Notes: generated from the sequence alone by a model not told the origin. A stretch of 64,000 nt of DNA from Streptomyces verrucosisporus (GCF_017114865.1 NZ_JADEYH010000011.1:62001-126000), one strand, 5' to 3'; positions 1-8,011 are shown, counted from the stretch's first letter. A program made the numbers and translations.

Positions 1-125
1 ACCTGGGTGACGATGCAGGGGCCGGCCTTGACGACGGTGACCGGGACGACACGGTTGTTCTCGTCCCAGACCTGGGTCATGCCGAGCTTCTCGCCCAGGA
101 CACCCTTGATCTGCTTGGTGGTCAT
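1..125 (-). CDS. rplC: 50S ribosomal protein L3, N-terminal part (truncated by window edge)
   Basis: Reading the minus strand from the ATG at 125 gives about 41 residues beginning [20 protein letters not shown], the conserved N-terminus of actinobacterial L3. L3 binds 23S rRNA and nucleates 50S assembly near the peptidyl-transferase centre. It is the second gene of the S10 operon and starts only 14 bases after the rpsJ stop, so it is cotranscribed with rpsJ. Nothing unusual is visible; the rest of the gene lies outside the window. Confidence 0.95.
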   Translation of the reverse strand, partial: MTTKQIKGVLGEKLGMTQVWDENNRVVPVTVVKAGPCIVTQ

Positions 126-139
126 CTCTACCGCGCCTC

Positions 140-448
140 TCAGAGCTTGATCTCGATGTCGACGCCGGCCGGCAGGTCCAGGCGCATCAGCGAGTCAACG
201 GTCTTGGGCGTCGGGTCGAGGATGTCGATCAGGCGCTTGTGGGTACGCATCTCGAAGTGCTCGCGCGAGTCCTTGTACTTGTGCGGCGACTTGATGACGC
301 AATACACGTTCTTCTCTGTGGGCAGCGGCACCGGGCCCGCGACCGACGCACCAGTACGGGTCACCGTCTCGACGATCTTCTTCGCCGAGGTGTCGATGAC
401 CTCGTGGTCGTAGGCCTTGAGCCGGATGCGGATCTTCTGTCCCGCCAT
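140..448 (-). CDS. rpsJ: 30S ribosomal protein S10
   Basis: The 102-residue product starts [20 protein letters not shown] and ends in VDIEIKL, matching S10 over its full usual length. S10 sits in the 30S head and, as NusE, also joins transcription antitermination complexes with NusB and NusG. The frame stays open upstream, but the ATG at 448 gives the conserved N-terminus, so the longer reading is rejected. It is the first gene of the S10 operon, followed by rplC. The leader carries a hairpin shared with the rpsL leader (see 509-525). Confidence 0.97.
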   Translation of the reverse strand: MAGQKIRIRLKAYDHEVIDTSAKKIVETVTRTGASVAGPVPLPTEKNVYCVIKSPHKYKDSREHFEMRTHKRLIDILDPTPKTVDSLMRLDLPAGVDIEIKL

Positions 449-508
449 GGCTACTTCGTAGTCCTGTCTCTCGTCACGCTCCGGGACCCGGCGGGACCAC
501 ACTCTCCT

Positions 509-525
509 CCGACCCACGCGGTCGG
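509..525 (-). promoter_or_regulatory. Conserved leader hairpin upstream of rpsJ
   Basis: The arms CCGACC (509-514) and GGTCGG (520-525) enclose a 5-base loop. The hairpin lies about 60 bases upstream of the rpsJ start. The block 509-532 recurs with one mismatch (C for T at 527) at 36590-36613 upstream of rpsL, the head of the other ribosomal operon here. Conservation of both sequence and position suggests a shared leader-RNA or operator element for ribosomal-protein control. The gene-free stretch 449-845 otherwise holds only the palindrome at 549-566 and presumably the rpsJ promoter, which I could not place with confidence. Confidence 0.5.
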
Positions 526-548
526 GCGTGTCGCATTCCCGCCACCAT

Positions 549-566
549 GGAAATCCTTGAATTTCC
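549..566. promoter_or_regulatory. AT-rich palindrome upstream of the S10 operon
   Basis: GGAAAT (549-554) and ATTTCC (561-566) form a perfect 6-base inverted repeat around CCTTGA. It is much more AT-rich than its surroundings and lies about 100 bases upstream of rpsJ. A regulator site or a promoter-associated element is possible; chance cannot be excluded. Confidence 0.25.
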
Positions 567-845
567 CTGCCTGGGGATGCGGTGCGCGAGACCGCGGAAC
601 CGGGGGAGGAAACCCACCGGGCGCCTGGTCGGTACCCCGCCCACGCTTCCCGGAAGATTCCCGTACTTCCGCCCCTGACGAGGGGCGACGAATACATTGG
701 GACTCGCTTCCGGTCCTCCCGGCGGGAGGCGCGCAGCATCGGCACTCAACCGAGCAACCCGGACAGTCTGCCACACGGGGCATCGCCGATGCCAATCGGA
801 CCCATCACGTTACCCCGCCGGAACGCCGCCGAACCATGCCGGACC

Positions 846-1212
846 ATGCCGGACCGGTGGCGCTTCCCCGCCGTCCGCGCGGCCATGGAGGACGCGGTCA
901 AGCGCCGCCTGTGCAGTGAGTTCCGTGACGCCATCCGCGACGGCGAGATCGACACCACCGGGATCACCGAGTCCACCGGCCCGAAGAACCGCGACGGCAG
1001 CCTCAAGAAGCACGATGCCCTACCCCGGGAAGGCGGCGGTGTTCACCGCCGCCTTCCCGGGCGACAAGTCAGCGCTTTACCGCTGGGGCCGGGACGCGGT
1101 CGCCAGGCGGAACGGACTGACGGTGCTCCCCTACGACGGCGGCTTCGACGTGATCGCCGAGATCACCGGCCAGTGGACCCGCTGGGCGGCCGAGCCGGGC
1201 TCGGCGCACTGA
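846..1212 (+). pseudogene. Degraded hypothetical ORF (frameshifted)
   Basis: Two plausible coding segments lie in different frames. The first runs from about 846 to 1016 and includes VKRRLCSEFRDAIRDGEID. The second runs from about 1016 to 1212 and includes GWDVIAE-like text, read here as PYDGGFDVIAEITGQWTRW. A shift near 1015 would join them; alternatively the second is a small gene of its own starting at the ATG at 1016. I do not recognise the family. It lies immediately before the RHS pseudogene and may belong to the same decayed locus. Confidence 0.35.
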
Positions 1213-1216
1213 CTCC

Positions 1217-1679
1217 TCATCGGAGTGGGCTGGCCCAACGTCGACGAGGACGACCACCGCGACATGGCCGGGGAGCTGCGGGACTTCGCCGACGACGTCG
1301 ACGAGGACACCCAGGCCGCGCACAAGGGCATGGAGCGGCCGGTCTCCTCCGGGCAGAGCGAGGCCCTGAGCGCACTGAACGGCTACGCGACGCCCCGCCG
1401 CCCGCGCCCGGCCCGACTCGCTGCGCACGGTGAAGTCCGATCCGCGCACCAACAGCGTCCCGCTGGACAGGAAGACCCGTCCGAACGATCCCGTCGACGT
1501 CGCCACCGGCGAGATGACCCTGGCCCAGACCGGCCTGGAACTTCCGGGTGTCCTGCCGCCGGCCCCTGCGCACCCCGGACGGGCCGGTGACGGGCCTCTC
1601 CCACGGCTTCGACACGGCCGGGAACGACGAACCGGGCCGCACCACGACCTGGACGTACGACGAGGCGGGCAACGTCACC
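1217..1679 (+). pseudogene. Collapsed RHS toxin pseudogene (four fused blocks)
   Basis: This is a shortened copy of the RHS gene at 8025-12752. Block 1 (1217-1386) aligns without gaps to 8068-8237 at roughly 94 percent identity by eye. Block 2 (1387-about 1559) matches about 9106-9279. Block 3 (about 1563-1628) matches about 9766-9830. Block 4 (1634-1679) matches 10178-10223. Three internal deletions have therefore removed most of the gene, and one missing base near 1392 adds a frameshift. Translation starts in the WXG-like N-terminal helical region (GVGWPNVDEDDHRDM) and jumps to the DUF6531 region in another frame. No functional product is expected. Confidence 0.9.
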
Positions 1680-1750
1680 TCTCATGAAAGCGCGAGGCCA
1701 CGGAACAAGCTCAGGACTGGGTGCACGAGCGGTCATCCCCAGGGGTGCCG

Positions 1751-2518
1751 TCAGGCGGAACCGGAAGATGTCAGGACCGTCCTTCCCCGCTCCACCGCCC
1801 CGTGATGCTGTTCCGCCTCCTCGGGCGTGAGGACTCCCCGGTCGACGGCGTGATCAATACTCTGGTGCTGGTATCCCTTGTGTGCGGTGACGGGGTCCAG
1901 TTGCTGTTGGAACTGATAGATCTCCTCCATCTTCTTCAGGTAAGCCGGCGCCGCATCGTCGCCGATCTCCTGGCTGACGAGGTTGATCAGCACGTCGATC
2001 GGGACCGCCGTGTGATCGACGACAGAGCGTCCGAAGGAATAACAGAAGACGTTCTGCGTGTTACCGATCACGCCCTTGTCGGAAAAGTTGTAGCGCCAGA
2101 ACTTGACGTCCACTCGGACGATGGCATTGTGCTCCAGAGCGATGAAGGTCTTGTCGTCGAGCTGCTCTCCCATGGAGGAGTTCCCGAGGATTGCGTTCAC
2201 CGCCGTAGTGACGAGCGAATGGATGCCGCTCTTAACGGCCCCGTCTTTCCCTGCGAAGAAGGTGTCGACGGCACTGGAGATTCCCGCATCAGCACCTTCG
2301 TGCACGTTTGCCAGATACCCATGGTCGTAGTATGTGGGAACACCCACGATCTTGATGAGCTGAGATTCAGGATCGCTGTAAGAAAGTCGAAGTTCGTTAT
2401 CGAAGACCTCTCCCTTGTTCTTCGCGGCGTTCAGCATGAAGTCGAGTTGCTCCTGCTGCCTCCTCTGGTCCGCGTCCGAGGTGTTGAGCGCATTACGCAG
2501 GGCGCTGATGACGGACAC
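1751..2518 (-). CDS. Hypothetical protein (255 aa), family not recognised
   Basis: The product has 255 residues, starts at a GTG with a GGAG Shine-Dalgarno sequence 5 bases upstream, and begins MSVISALRNALNTSDADQRR. It has no signal peptide or membrane segment. The N-terminus is helical and Gln-rich. The middle (about 100-200) alternates amphipathic helix and strand, with VRVDVKFWRYNF and an FCYSFGRSVVDHTAVPIDVL segment. The order helix-helix-strand faintly recalls Cyt/Evf-like alpha-beta proteins, which is speculation only. GC and codon bias are lower than in neighbouring housekeeping genes, suggesting acquisition. It has no operon partner and faces the RHS pseudogene tail-to-tail. Confidence 0.75.
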   Translation of the reverse strand: MSVISALRNALNTSDADQRRQQEQLDFMLNAAKNKGEVFDNELRLSYSDPESQLIKIVGVPTYYDHGYLANVHEGADAGISSAVDTFFAGKDGAVKSGIHSLVTTAVNAILGNSSMGEQLDDKTFIALEHNAIVRVDVKFWRYNFSDKGVIGNTQNVFCYSFGRSVVDHTAVPIDVLINLVSQEIGDDAAPAYLKKMEEIYQFQQQLDPVTAHKGYQHQSIDHAVDRGVLTPEEAEQHHGAVERGRTVLTSSGSA

Positions 2519-2991
2519 CGCAGCTCCATTCTCTTCGGTGAAACCTTGCAGGGAGATCGCTGCTCATGTCTGCGCCAGCGCAAACCAACCCCACCGCACG
2601 CTCATCCCTTCCAGTTGCTTCCGGCGTAGAGGGGTCTCCCAGCGGGTAGGGGAAAAGACAGGGACGACTTCGCAAGGAGAAACCTTTCACCTTTGCCGCT
2701 GCCGCGCCAGAATTTACCTGACCCGCGAAGCTCCCGTCTCGGAGCGAGGATGAAGGTACCCGGAATCGTGTCCGGGCCGGCCACGAAGACGCATGGATCC
2801 GCGCACGCGCACTCTCGGTGCACGCCTTGCGCACGCCCCAGAGCGAGGGCGCTCGTCCCAGCCCCTGTGCGCACCGGCCATCGCCCTTACCAGATGGGGT
2901 GGTTTAGCCGGCCGCTGGATGATCTCCCGGTCAGCGGTGTGCATCATTGGCTCATCTCCCATGCGCACACCCGATTTCCGAGAGGTGAAAG
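2519..2991. other. Intergenic region between divergent orphan genes
   Basis: This stretch of 473 bases separates two divergently transcribed orphan genes and should carry both promoters. I see no convincing ORF, RNA gene or strong hairpin. The GAGAGGTGAAAG just before 2992 is the ribosome-binding region of the next gene. Confidence 0.4.
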
Positions 2992-3636
2992 ATGACCCGC
3001 GGTTGGAACAGAGAACAGTTCATGGACGCCGCCATGGAAGCACGGGGCCTGTACGACAACGCGGGCACGGCCGTGATCAACGGGAGAGACTCGTTCGAGA
3101 CGCCATGGGTGGACGTGGCGTGGTGGGTGTACGACAGCACGCTTCGGGCGTGTCGGTCGAACGCCATCGAGGGTCTCATCGCGGGCGGTCTCCGGTCGGG
3201 GCGCCCCGGCGAGCCCGGAGGAGCTGGAATCGATGACATTCTGCGTGAGAATCTCAAGACCATCGACGAACGCGTTCCGGGTGTCGATCGGGGTGCGATT
3301 CTCCACACCAGGAACTGGTCGATCCTCGTCAACGACTCCTGGCTTCTCGGCGGTGTCCACTCGACCGCCCCCTTCTACCTTGCCTCTGAACGACGGCAGG
3401 AAAATCTTTATCTGGCACCGAAACTCAAGGTATTCGGGAGGGAGCTGGCCAACCTCAGGTCCTTCGGCTACCGAATTGTCATGGGCGCTCAGGAAGCCAC
3501 CGGAGAAGCAGCCGTCCTTCCTGACGCGGCAGATCCGAAAGCGGATTTCGTCTTCTGCCAGTCCAATGCCACGGAGTACGAGACAGGCGAGAACTGGCGC
3601 GTACTGGAAGGAAAAATCGGCGAGCCCTGGGACTGA
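2992..3636 (+). CDS. Hypothetical protein (214 aa), family not recognised
   Basis: The ATG at 2992 follows a GAGAGGTGAAAG ribosome-binding site and gives a soluble 214-residue protein starting MTRGWNREQFMDAAMEARGL. It is rich in aromatic residues (WVDVAWWVYDS near 39-49; HTRNWSILVNDSWLLGG near 104-120). There is no signal peptide or transmembrane helix. A lone gene with its own downstream terminator, it lies in the accessory stretch and uses fewer G/C-ending codons than its neighbours. An effector or immunity role is conceivable from the setting, but nothing in the sequence proves it. Confidence 0.7.
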   Translation: MTRGWNREQFMDAAMEARGLYDNAGTAVINGRDSFETPWVDVAWWVYDSTLRACRSNAIEGLIAGGLRSGRPGEPGGAGIDDILRENLKTIDERVPGVDRGAILHTRNWSILVNDSWLLGGVHSTAPFYLASERRQENLYLAPKLKVFGRELANLRSFGYRIVMGAQEATGEAAVLPDAADPKADFVFCQSNATEYETGENWRVLEGKIGEPWD

Positions 3637-3753
3637 GAGGTTTTCTCACGTGGCGATGCCGTGGGGCGCGGCATCATGACGGTTCGTGAGCGTCGGTCTT
3701 TCGCGTCGGCTTGTCCCTGACGAGCAATGGGAGCCGGCCTCGTGCTTGCATGA

Positions 3754-3780
3754 CGGTCCACCGACGGAGTCGGTGGACCG
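3754..3780 (+). terminator. Rho-independent terminator
   Basis: A perfect 12-bp stem CGGTCCACCGAC / GTCGGTGGACCG with a GGA loop is followed on the plus strand by the T-rich tail TTCCGCTTTCTCT. It lies about 120 bases after the stop at 3636. Confidence 0.8.
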
Positions 3781-3929
3781 TTCCGCTTTCTCTGACTGGT
3801 AGTGGGCAGGCTCAGAAGCCGTCTGTCGTCTCGGGTGGATGCCGGGTTCCATCGTTCCGCGGCCTGTTCCGGCTCCCCCAAAAGGGCGGGAAGACTGCCG
3901 GTGAGTCGGGGTCCGGCGGGAGTGCAGGA

Positions 3930-4157
3930 CGTCCGAGGAGACGACCAGGCCGAAGACGGCCAGCTCACTCCGCAGCACCGCGATGTCCGCGAGGCGGTTT
4001 CTGCCCAGTGCGAGCCTGCGGAGCAAGGTGCGGGAGGGCCCTGCCCGGATCGTGGGCGGCCCGCGGTTTGTGCCAGGGAGCCATGGCCTGGGAGATGGTT
4101 TGGCGGCCGTCGTCCTGGACGCGGAGACGGGGGTATAACCCGATGGAGTGCTTCACC
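3930..4157 (-). mobile_element. IS1380-family transposase 5' remnant
   Basis: On the minus strand, residues VKHSIGLYPRLRVQDDGRQ (from about 4157), then APWHKPRAAHDPGR, then in another frame LADIAVLRSELAVFGLV (to about 3930), follow the order of the N-terminal region of streptomycete IS1380-type transposases. In those proteins an APWRKPRAVHDPGK-like motif precedes LADVAMLRAEPAVFG. Here a stretch before APW is missing, a frameshift follows, and the DDE catalytic core is absent, so it cannot transpose. It sits directly beyond the 3' end of lanM. Confidence 0.65.
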
Positions 4158-4258
4158 CTGGGAAGTGCCTCCGACAGAGGCGGGAACAAAGACCTCAGCA
4201 ATCCTCCTTGCGACTCAGGATCACCTGCATCACGAAGGACTCCGCGTCTGCTGGGCGC

Positions 4259-4282
4259 GCGAGAAAGCGAGAAAGCGAGAAA
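4259..4282. repeat. Three tandem copies of an 8-bp repeat
   Basis: GCGAGAAA is repeated perfectly three times, ending seven bases before the lanM stop codon. It is unusually purine-rich and AT-rich for this genome and marks the junction between the IS remnant and lanM. It may be slippage or a scar of rearrangement. Confidence 0.7.
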
Positions 4283-4288
4283 ACGAGG

Positions 4289-7243
4289 CTATCGCGGACT
4301 TTGGCCCTCGGGAGCGGTGAGGAGCAGCGGGGTGCGGGGGCGCCCGGGTCCGGCGGCGTCCGGGGTGAGGCGGAGCAGCAGGTGCAGGACCCCGCTGAGG
4401 CCGGGCATCAGCCCCGGGGAGAAGGACTCCCGGGCCAGTCCGCCGACCGGGCCGCGGTGTTCGAGGTCGGTGAGCAGCCCGGCCAGCAGGTCCCGGGTGT
4501 CGGGGACGCGGACCGGGGGCGGGACGGGCACGGCGCCGGGATCGGCACCGGGGCAGGGCGCGGGCAGGGCGCGCAGGTGGGTGAGCAGCTCGACGAGCCC
4601 CAGATCGCCGTGGCACAGGGTGTGGCTCCAGCCGAAGCCGTCGGCCAGGCCGGCCGCCGCCGCGCGGTGGGCGTTGGCCAGGTGGGCCGAGTCCCCTGTG
4701 CGGTGGTAGAGGTCGACGGCGGCCAGACCGATGCCGGTGCTGCCGTGGCACCAGGCGGTGGCGTGGTCCTGTTGGCTGCCGATGCGGGCGTCGTGCCAGT
4801 TGCCGGCCTCCGGGTCCCACAGCGACTCCTCGTAGGACAGGGCGGCCCCGGCCAGCTCGCGCCAGCGGCGGCGGTCGGCCTCGGTGCCGGCCCCGCCGAG
4901 GGCGAGGCGGTGCAGCGCCCAGCCCATGCCGGTGGCGCCGTGGGCGAAGCCGCCGATGCCCTCGGCGAAGAGCGCGGTGGACCAGCGGGCTCCGCGGTCG
5001 TCGCGGACGGCGGTGCGTTCCAGGCGGTGGGCCGCGCGGGCGGCGGTGGCCAGCCACCGTTCCTCGCCGGTGAGGTGCGCGAGGTTCAGCAGCGGGACGA
5101 TCACCCCGGCGGCGCCGCCGAGGATGTCTAGGTCGGTGTCCTCGTCGAGCAGTTCGGGGGTGAGCGCGGCGGCACGGAGCCGGGCGCGGGCCAGGTGGGC
5201 CTCGTCGCCGAGCAGCCCGTGCAGTTCGGTCCACGTCCACACCTGGGAGGCGATGCCGGTGTAGCCGCCGATGAAGGCGGTGGCCGTGGTGTCCTCGGTG
5301 GCGGCCAGCACGCGCAGCGCGCCTTCCAGGACGCCTTCGAGCCCGGGTACGGGGTCGGCCCGGCCGCGCCGCACCTCCCGCAGGTATCCGGCCAGGGCGA
5401 CCGCGACGCCGCCCTGCCCGGTGTACAGATCGGCCGCCAGCGGGCGGATGGCCCAGCCGACACCGGTGAGGACCGGGCTCACCCAGGTGACGGTGGAGTC
5501 CTCGCCGGTGACGGCCTCCTCGCACAGGGTCCGCACGATCGCCGCCGCCATGGCGCGCCGGCGCCGCTCCAGCCCGTCGTGCCGGGGGGCGGGCAGGTCC
5601 GCCCGCACGCGGGGCGGCAGGGTGCGTTCGTTGAGGTATGCGCCCACCAGGGCGCCCTGGATGACGGACTCCTCCATCCGGAGATCCGCGCCGCGCCAGT
5701 CCGCCACCGCGTGCCGGATCGTCGCCTCGTCCACCACGGCGGTGAACACCGGGATGTCGCCGGCGAGCAGGTCCTCGATCTCCGATTCGATGGTCTGGGG
5801 GGAGTCCGGTGCGCCGGGCAGGGCCCGGGCGTTGCCGAGCAGTACCTCGCGGGCCCGCCGCCGGGCCTCCTGTGGCCGGTGCAGGGAGGCCGGGTGCCAC
5901 AGCATCCGGCCGATGTCGACGTACGCCTGGGTGCCGCGGCGCAGGTTCCGGACCCGGCAGCCGGTGAACGGCCGCAGCAGCTCGGGCAGTCCGCCGCCCT
6001 CGGAGTCCATCCGGTGCAGATGGGCGGTCAGTTCGCGGAATCCTTCGAGCACCCGGTCCCAGTGCCGGAACAGGGCCGGTTCGGCGGCGGGCAGGTTCGC
6101 CGAGGGCGGTGGTGCGATGAGTTCGGTGTCCATCCGGGCGCCGTCGGTGCCGCCGCCGGTGATGACGGGCACCGGTATCAGGGGCTGCTGTCCGGGGATC
6201 GCCCCGGCCGCCGAGATGTCGGTGCCGCCCATGGCGTAACCGCCCATCCGGGTCGGCAGGATGCCGGTGCGCAGCACGGTGCGCCGGATGACGGCGGCGG
6301 CGGCGTCCACGGCGGCCCCGCGCCCGCTGTCCTCGGCGGGCGGGACGTCCTGGGTGAACAGGCATTCGGCGTCCACCACGACGGGTTCGGGGCCGTGGGC
6401 GATGAGGTTCTCGGCGTGCAGGTCGGTGCCGCCGGTCAGGCGCATCAGGGCCAGCCAGTGGCCCAGGGTGCGGTAGTACCGCGCGAGTTCGGCCTCGTCG
6501 GCGCAGTAGCGGTGGGGGACGTGGGCGGTCCAGCCGTAGCCGTCGCGCAGGAGTGCGCGGGGGGTGCGCGGGCGGGGGCCGGAGGGCGCGCCGGGGTGCG
6601 ACCAGAGGCGGACGAGCAGGCGTTCCAGCGCGGTGTCGGTGTCCAGGGGGCGCGGCTTGTACATCACGCTGCCGCCCTCGAAGGTGAGGTGGGCTACGGT
6701 ACGCCCGCCCTGGTGGGGGTCGCCCGCCCCGAGGCGCAGGGCCGTCAGCCGCCCGGCGGGGCGGCCCAGGAGTGCGGGGAGCCGGTCGCGGTCCCCGGCC
6801 AGGCGCCGGGCGAGTTCGGCGGCCGCGTCGGCCAGGGGGGCGGTGGCGCGTGCCACGCGCTCGCCGAGTCCGGGGTACCTCCTCTCCAGGCGCTCGCGGA
6901 ACTCCGGGGTCCGGGCCTGCTCCTGGAAGGCCGCCCAGCGTTCGGGGCCGTCCGCGCCGGGGAGGGCTCCCGTAAGGCTCTGGGCCCGCAGTTCCAGCAG
7001 CAGGAGCCGGTTGAGCTTGCGTTGCAGGGAGGCGAGCTGGGCGGTGCGCGCGGTGGCCGCGATCAGGGTCCGCTCCGCGTCGCTCAGGCCGGGTACGGCC
7101 GCCAGGCGGCGGCGCAGCTCGGCGGGGAATCCGGCGGTCCAGGCGGCCACCGGCGCCTCGAAGTGGCCGGTCTCGGCCGGGGTGTCCTGCCTGCCGGTGA
7201 CGTCTGTCATGGCCTGCTCGCTCCTGTCGGTGTCCGCGACCAT
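4289..7243 (-). CDS. lanM: Class II lanthipeptide synthetase LanM
   Basis: The 984-residue enzyme has the two-domain LanM layout. The N-terminal half is a DUF4135 dehydratase domain, with MYKPRPLD and GGTDLHAENLIAHGPEP...DAECLF. The C-terminal half is a LanC-like cyclase. Zinc ligands are visible as C832 in TAWCHGSTG and C877-H878 in TLCHGDLG. It would dehydrate Ser/Thr in the LanA core and close thioether rings with Cys in the cytosol. The start at 7243 is followed by an alternative ATG at 7210 with an AGGAG site. It is cotranscribed with lanA, 70 bases upstream, across a strong hairpin. No transporter or protease gene is adjacent. Confidence 0.95.
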   Translation of the reverse strand: MVADTDRSEQAMTDVTGRQDTPAETGHFEAPVAAWTAGFPAELRRRLAAVPGLSDAERTLIAATARTAQLASLQRKLNRLLLLELRAQSLTGALPGADGPERWAAFQEQARTPEFRERLERRYPGLGERVARATAPLADAAAELARRLAGDRDRLPALLGRPAGRLTALRLGAGDPHQGGRTVAHLTFEGGSVMYKPRPLDTDTALERLLVRLWSHPGAPSGPRPRTPRALLRDGYGWTAHVPHRYCADEAELARYYRTLGHWLALMRLTGGTDLHAENLIAHGPEPVVVDAECLFTQDVPPAEDSGRGAAVDAAAAVIRRTVLRTGILPTRMGGYAMGGTDISAAGAIPGQQPLIPVPVITGGGTDGARMDTELIAPPPSANLPAAEPALFRHWDRVLEGFRELTAHLHRMDSEGGGLPELLRPFTGCRVRNLRRGTQAYVDIGRMLWHPASLHRPQEARRRAREVLLGNARALPGAPDSPQTIESEIEDLLAGDIPVFTAVVDEATIRHAVADWRGADLRMEESVIQGALVGAYLNERTLPPRVRADLPAPRHDGLERRRRAMAAAIVRTLCEEAVTGEDSTVTWVSPVLTGVGWAIRPLAADLYTGQGGVAVALAGYLREVRRGRADPVPGLEGVLEGALRVLAATEDTTATAFIGGYTGIASQVWTWTELHGLLGDEAHLARARLRAAALTPELLDEDTDLDILGGAAGVIVPLLNLAHLTGEERWLATAARAAHRLERTAVRDDRGARWSTALFAEGIGGFAHGATGMGWALHRLALGGAGTEADRRRWRELAGAALSYEESLWDPEAGNWHDARIGSQQDHATAWCHGSTGIGLAAVDLYHRTGDSAHLANAHRAAAAGLADGFGWSHTLCHGDLGLVELLTHLRALPAPCPGADPGAVPVPPPVRVPDTRDLLAGLLTDLEHRGPVGGLARESFSPGLMPGLSGVLHLLLRLTPDAAGPGRPRTPLLLTAPEGQSPR

Positions 7244-7267
7244 GCCGCGGCGGGGTCCTCCGGTGGT

Positions 7268-7299
7268 GCCCCGGACGGCGGCACGGCACCGTCCGGGGC
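7268..7299 (-). terminator. Hairpin (attenuator) between lanA and lanM
   Basis: A perfect 11-bp stem GCCCCGGACGG / CCGTCCGGGGC encloses a 10-base loop in the lanA-lanM gap. There is no T-run after it, so it may attenuate or stabilise the lanA message rather than fully terminate. Such hairpins are known in lantibiotic operons to keep precursor levels above enzyme levels. Confidence 0.6.
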
Positions 7300-7313
7300 T
7301 GTGGTGGCGCCGG

Positions 7314-7517
7314 TCAGCAGCAGTAGCTGTTCATCGAGCCGCTACAGCTGCTGCACGCGGTGAACAGGGCGTCGGTGGCGTCCACCAGCGCGGCCTCGGT
7401 GGCGTCGCCGCCCACGTACAGCGGGCCGGCCGGGCTGAGCTCGCCGTGGGAGCTCTCCGCGCCGTCGAGCCAGGCGGCGACGATCTCGTCGGCCCGCGTC
7501 AAAGTTGCCTGGGGCAT
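7314..7517 (-). CDS. lanA: Lanthipeptide precursor peptide LanA
   Basis: The 67-residue peptide has an ATG at 7517 preceded by GGAGG at 7-base spacing. The leader (about residues 1-50) is acidic and helical (ADEIVAAWLDGAESSHGELS, then ALVDATDALF). The C-terminal core ends ACSSCSGSMNSYCC, with four Cys and several Ser/Thr available for lanthionine rings. There is no obvious Gly-Gly processing site; the nearest small-residue site is GG near 37-38. Position directly before lanM, in the same orientation, makes it the substrate. The terminal CC pair and tightly packed CSSC are unusual; I do not recognise a known product. Confidence 0.92.
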   Translation of the reverse strand: MPQATLTRADEIVAAWLDGAESSHGELSPAGPLYVGGDATEAALVDATDALFTACSSCSGSMNSYCC

Positions 7518-7540
7518 GACAAACCTCCAGAGTGGTGGGA

Positions 7541-7572
7541 AGTGTGAGGGCCAAGGTTCAGGTATTCACACT
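7541..7572. promoter_or_regulatory. 7-bp inverted repeat upstream of lanA
   Basis: AGTGTGA (7541-7547) and TCACACT (7566-7572) form a perfect inverted repeat separated by 18 bases, starting 24 bases upstream of the lanA ATG. It could be an operator for a dimeric regulator or lie within the promoter. No dedicated regulator gene is present next to lanA. Confidence 0.35.
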
Positions 7573-8011
7573 CCGTCCACAAGGACACCGGGCGGAATCC
7601 GGACTCTCCTCACTGGCGACAACAGGAGCTTGCGTCCGGGAAGGCACCGGCCCCCGCCGGGGCGCTCCGGGCGGACCGGCGGCGCCATGACGTGAGACGT
7701 TGTGCGCCCCGGCGCGCGCTCCCCTCGCCCGGCGGCCCGCGGGACCCGCCCGCGCGCGCCCCGGCGTACGCCGGAACCGGCCATGATCCGCCGGCCGACA
7801 GGGCCCGATCGCGCGGCCCGGCCCCCGGCGGGCCCGTCCCGGTGGCCCCACCGGCCCCTGCCGTACCGCAGCCGGCCCGTCCCTGGCCGTCGGTGCGGCC
7901 GGACCGTTCCGCCCAGGAGCAGGAGCCCCCCGGACGTTTCCCGGAGGCGCCGTGTCACCCCCCTGCGGCATGATGACCGCACGACCACAGTGCGAACTCA
8001 TCGGCTGGCGG
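7573..8011. other. Intergenic region between lanA and the RHS gene
   Basis: This very GC-rich region separates the divergent lanA and RHS genes and must contain the RHS promoter. I see no supported ORF, RNA gene or repeat. GGGGGAG at about 8012-8017 is the RHS ribosome-binding site. Confidence 0.4.

Noticed and set aside
4259..4282. Short tandem repeats as a possible CRISPR array; likewise 57245-57280
   Set aside because: Repeats are 8 and 12 bp with no spacers and no cas genes nearby.
3802..4320. 172-codon plus-strand ORF between the orphan gene and lanM
   Set aside because: Composition is Arg/Gly-rich without domain signal, and the minus strand of the same stretch shows recognisable IS1380 transposase residues.
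5195..7363. 722-codon open frame on the plus strand opposite lanM
   Set aside because: Its product is Gly/Ala/Val low-complexity with no start signal; the minus strand encodes clear LanM motifs.
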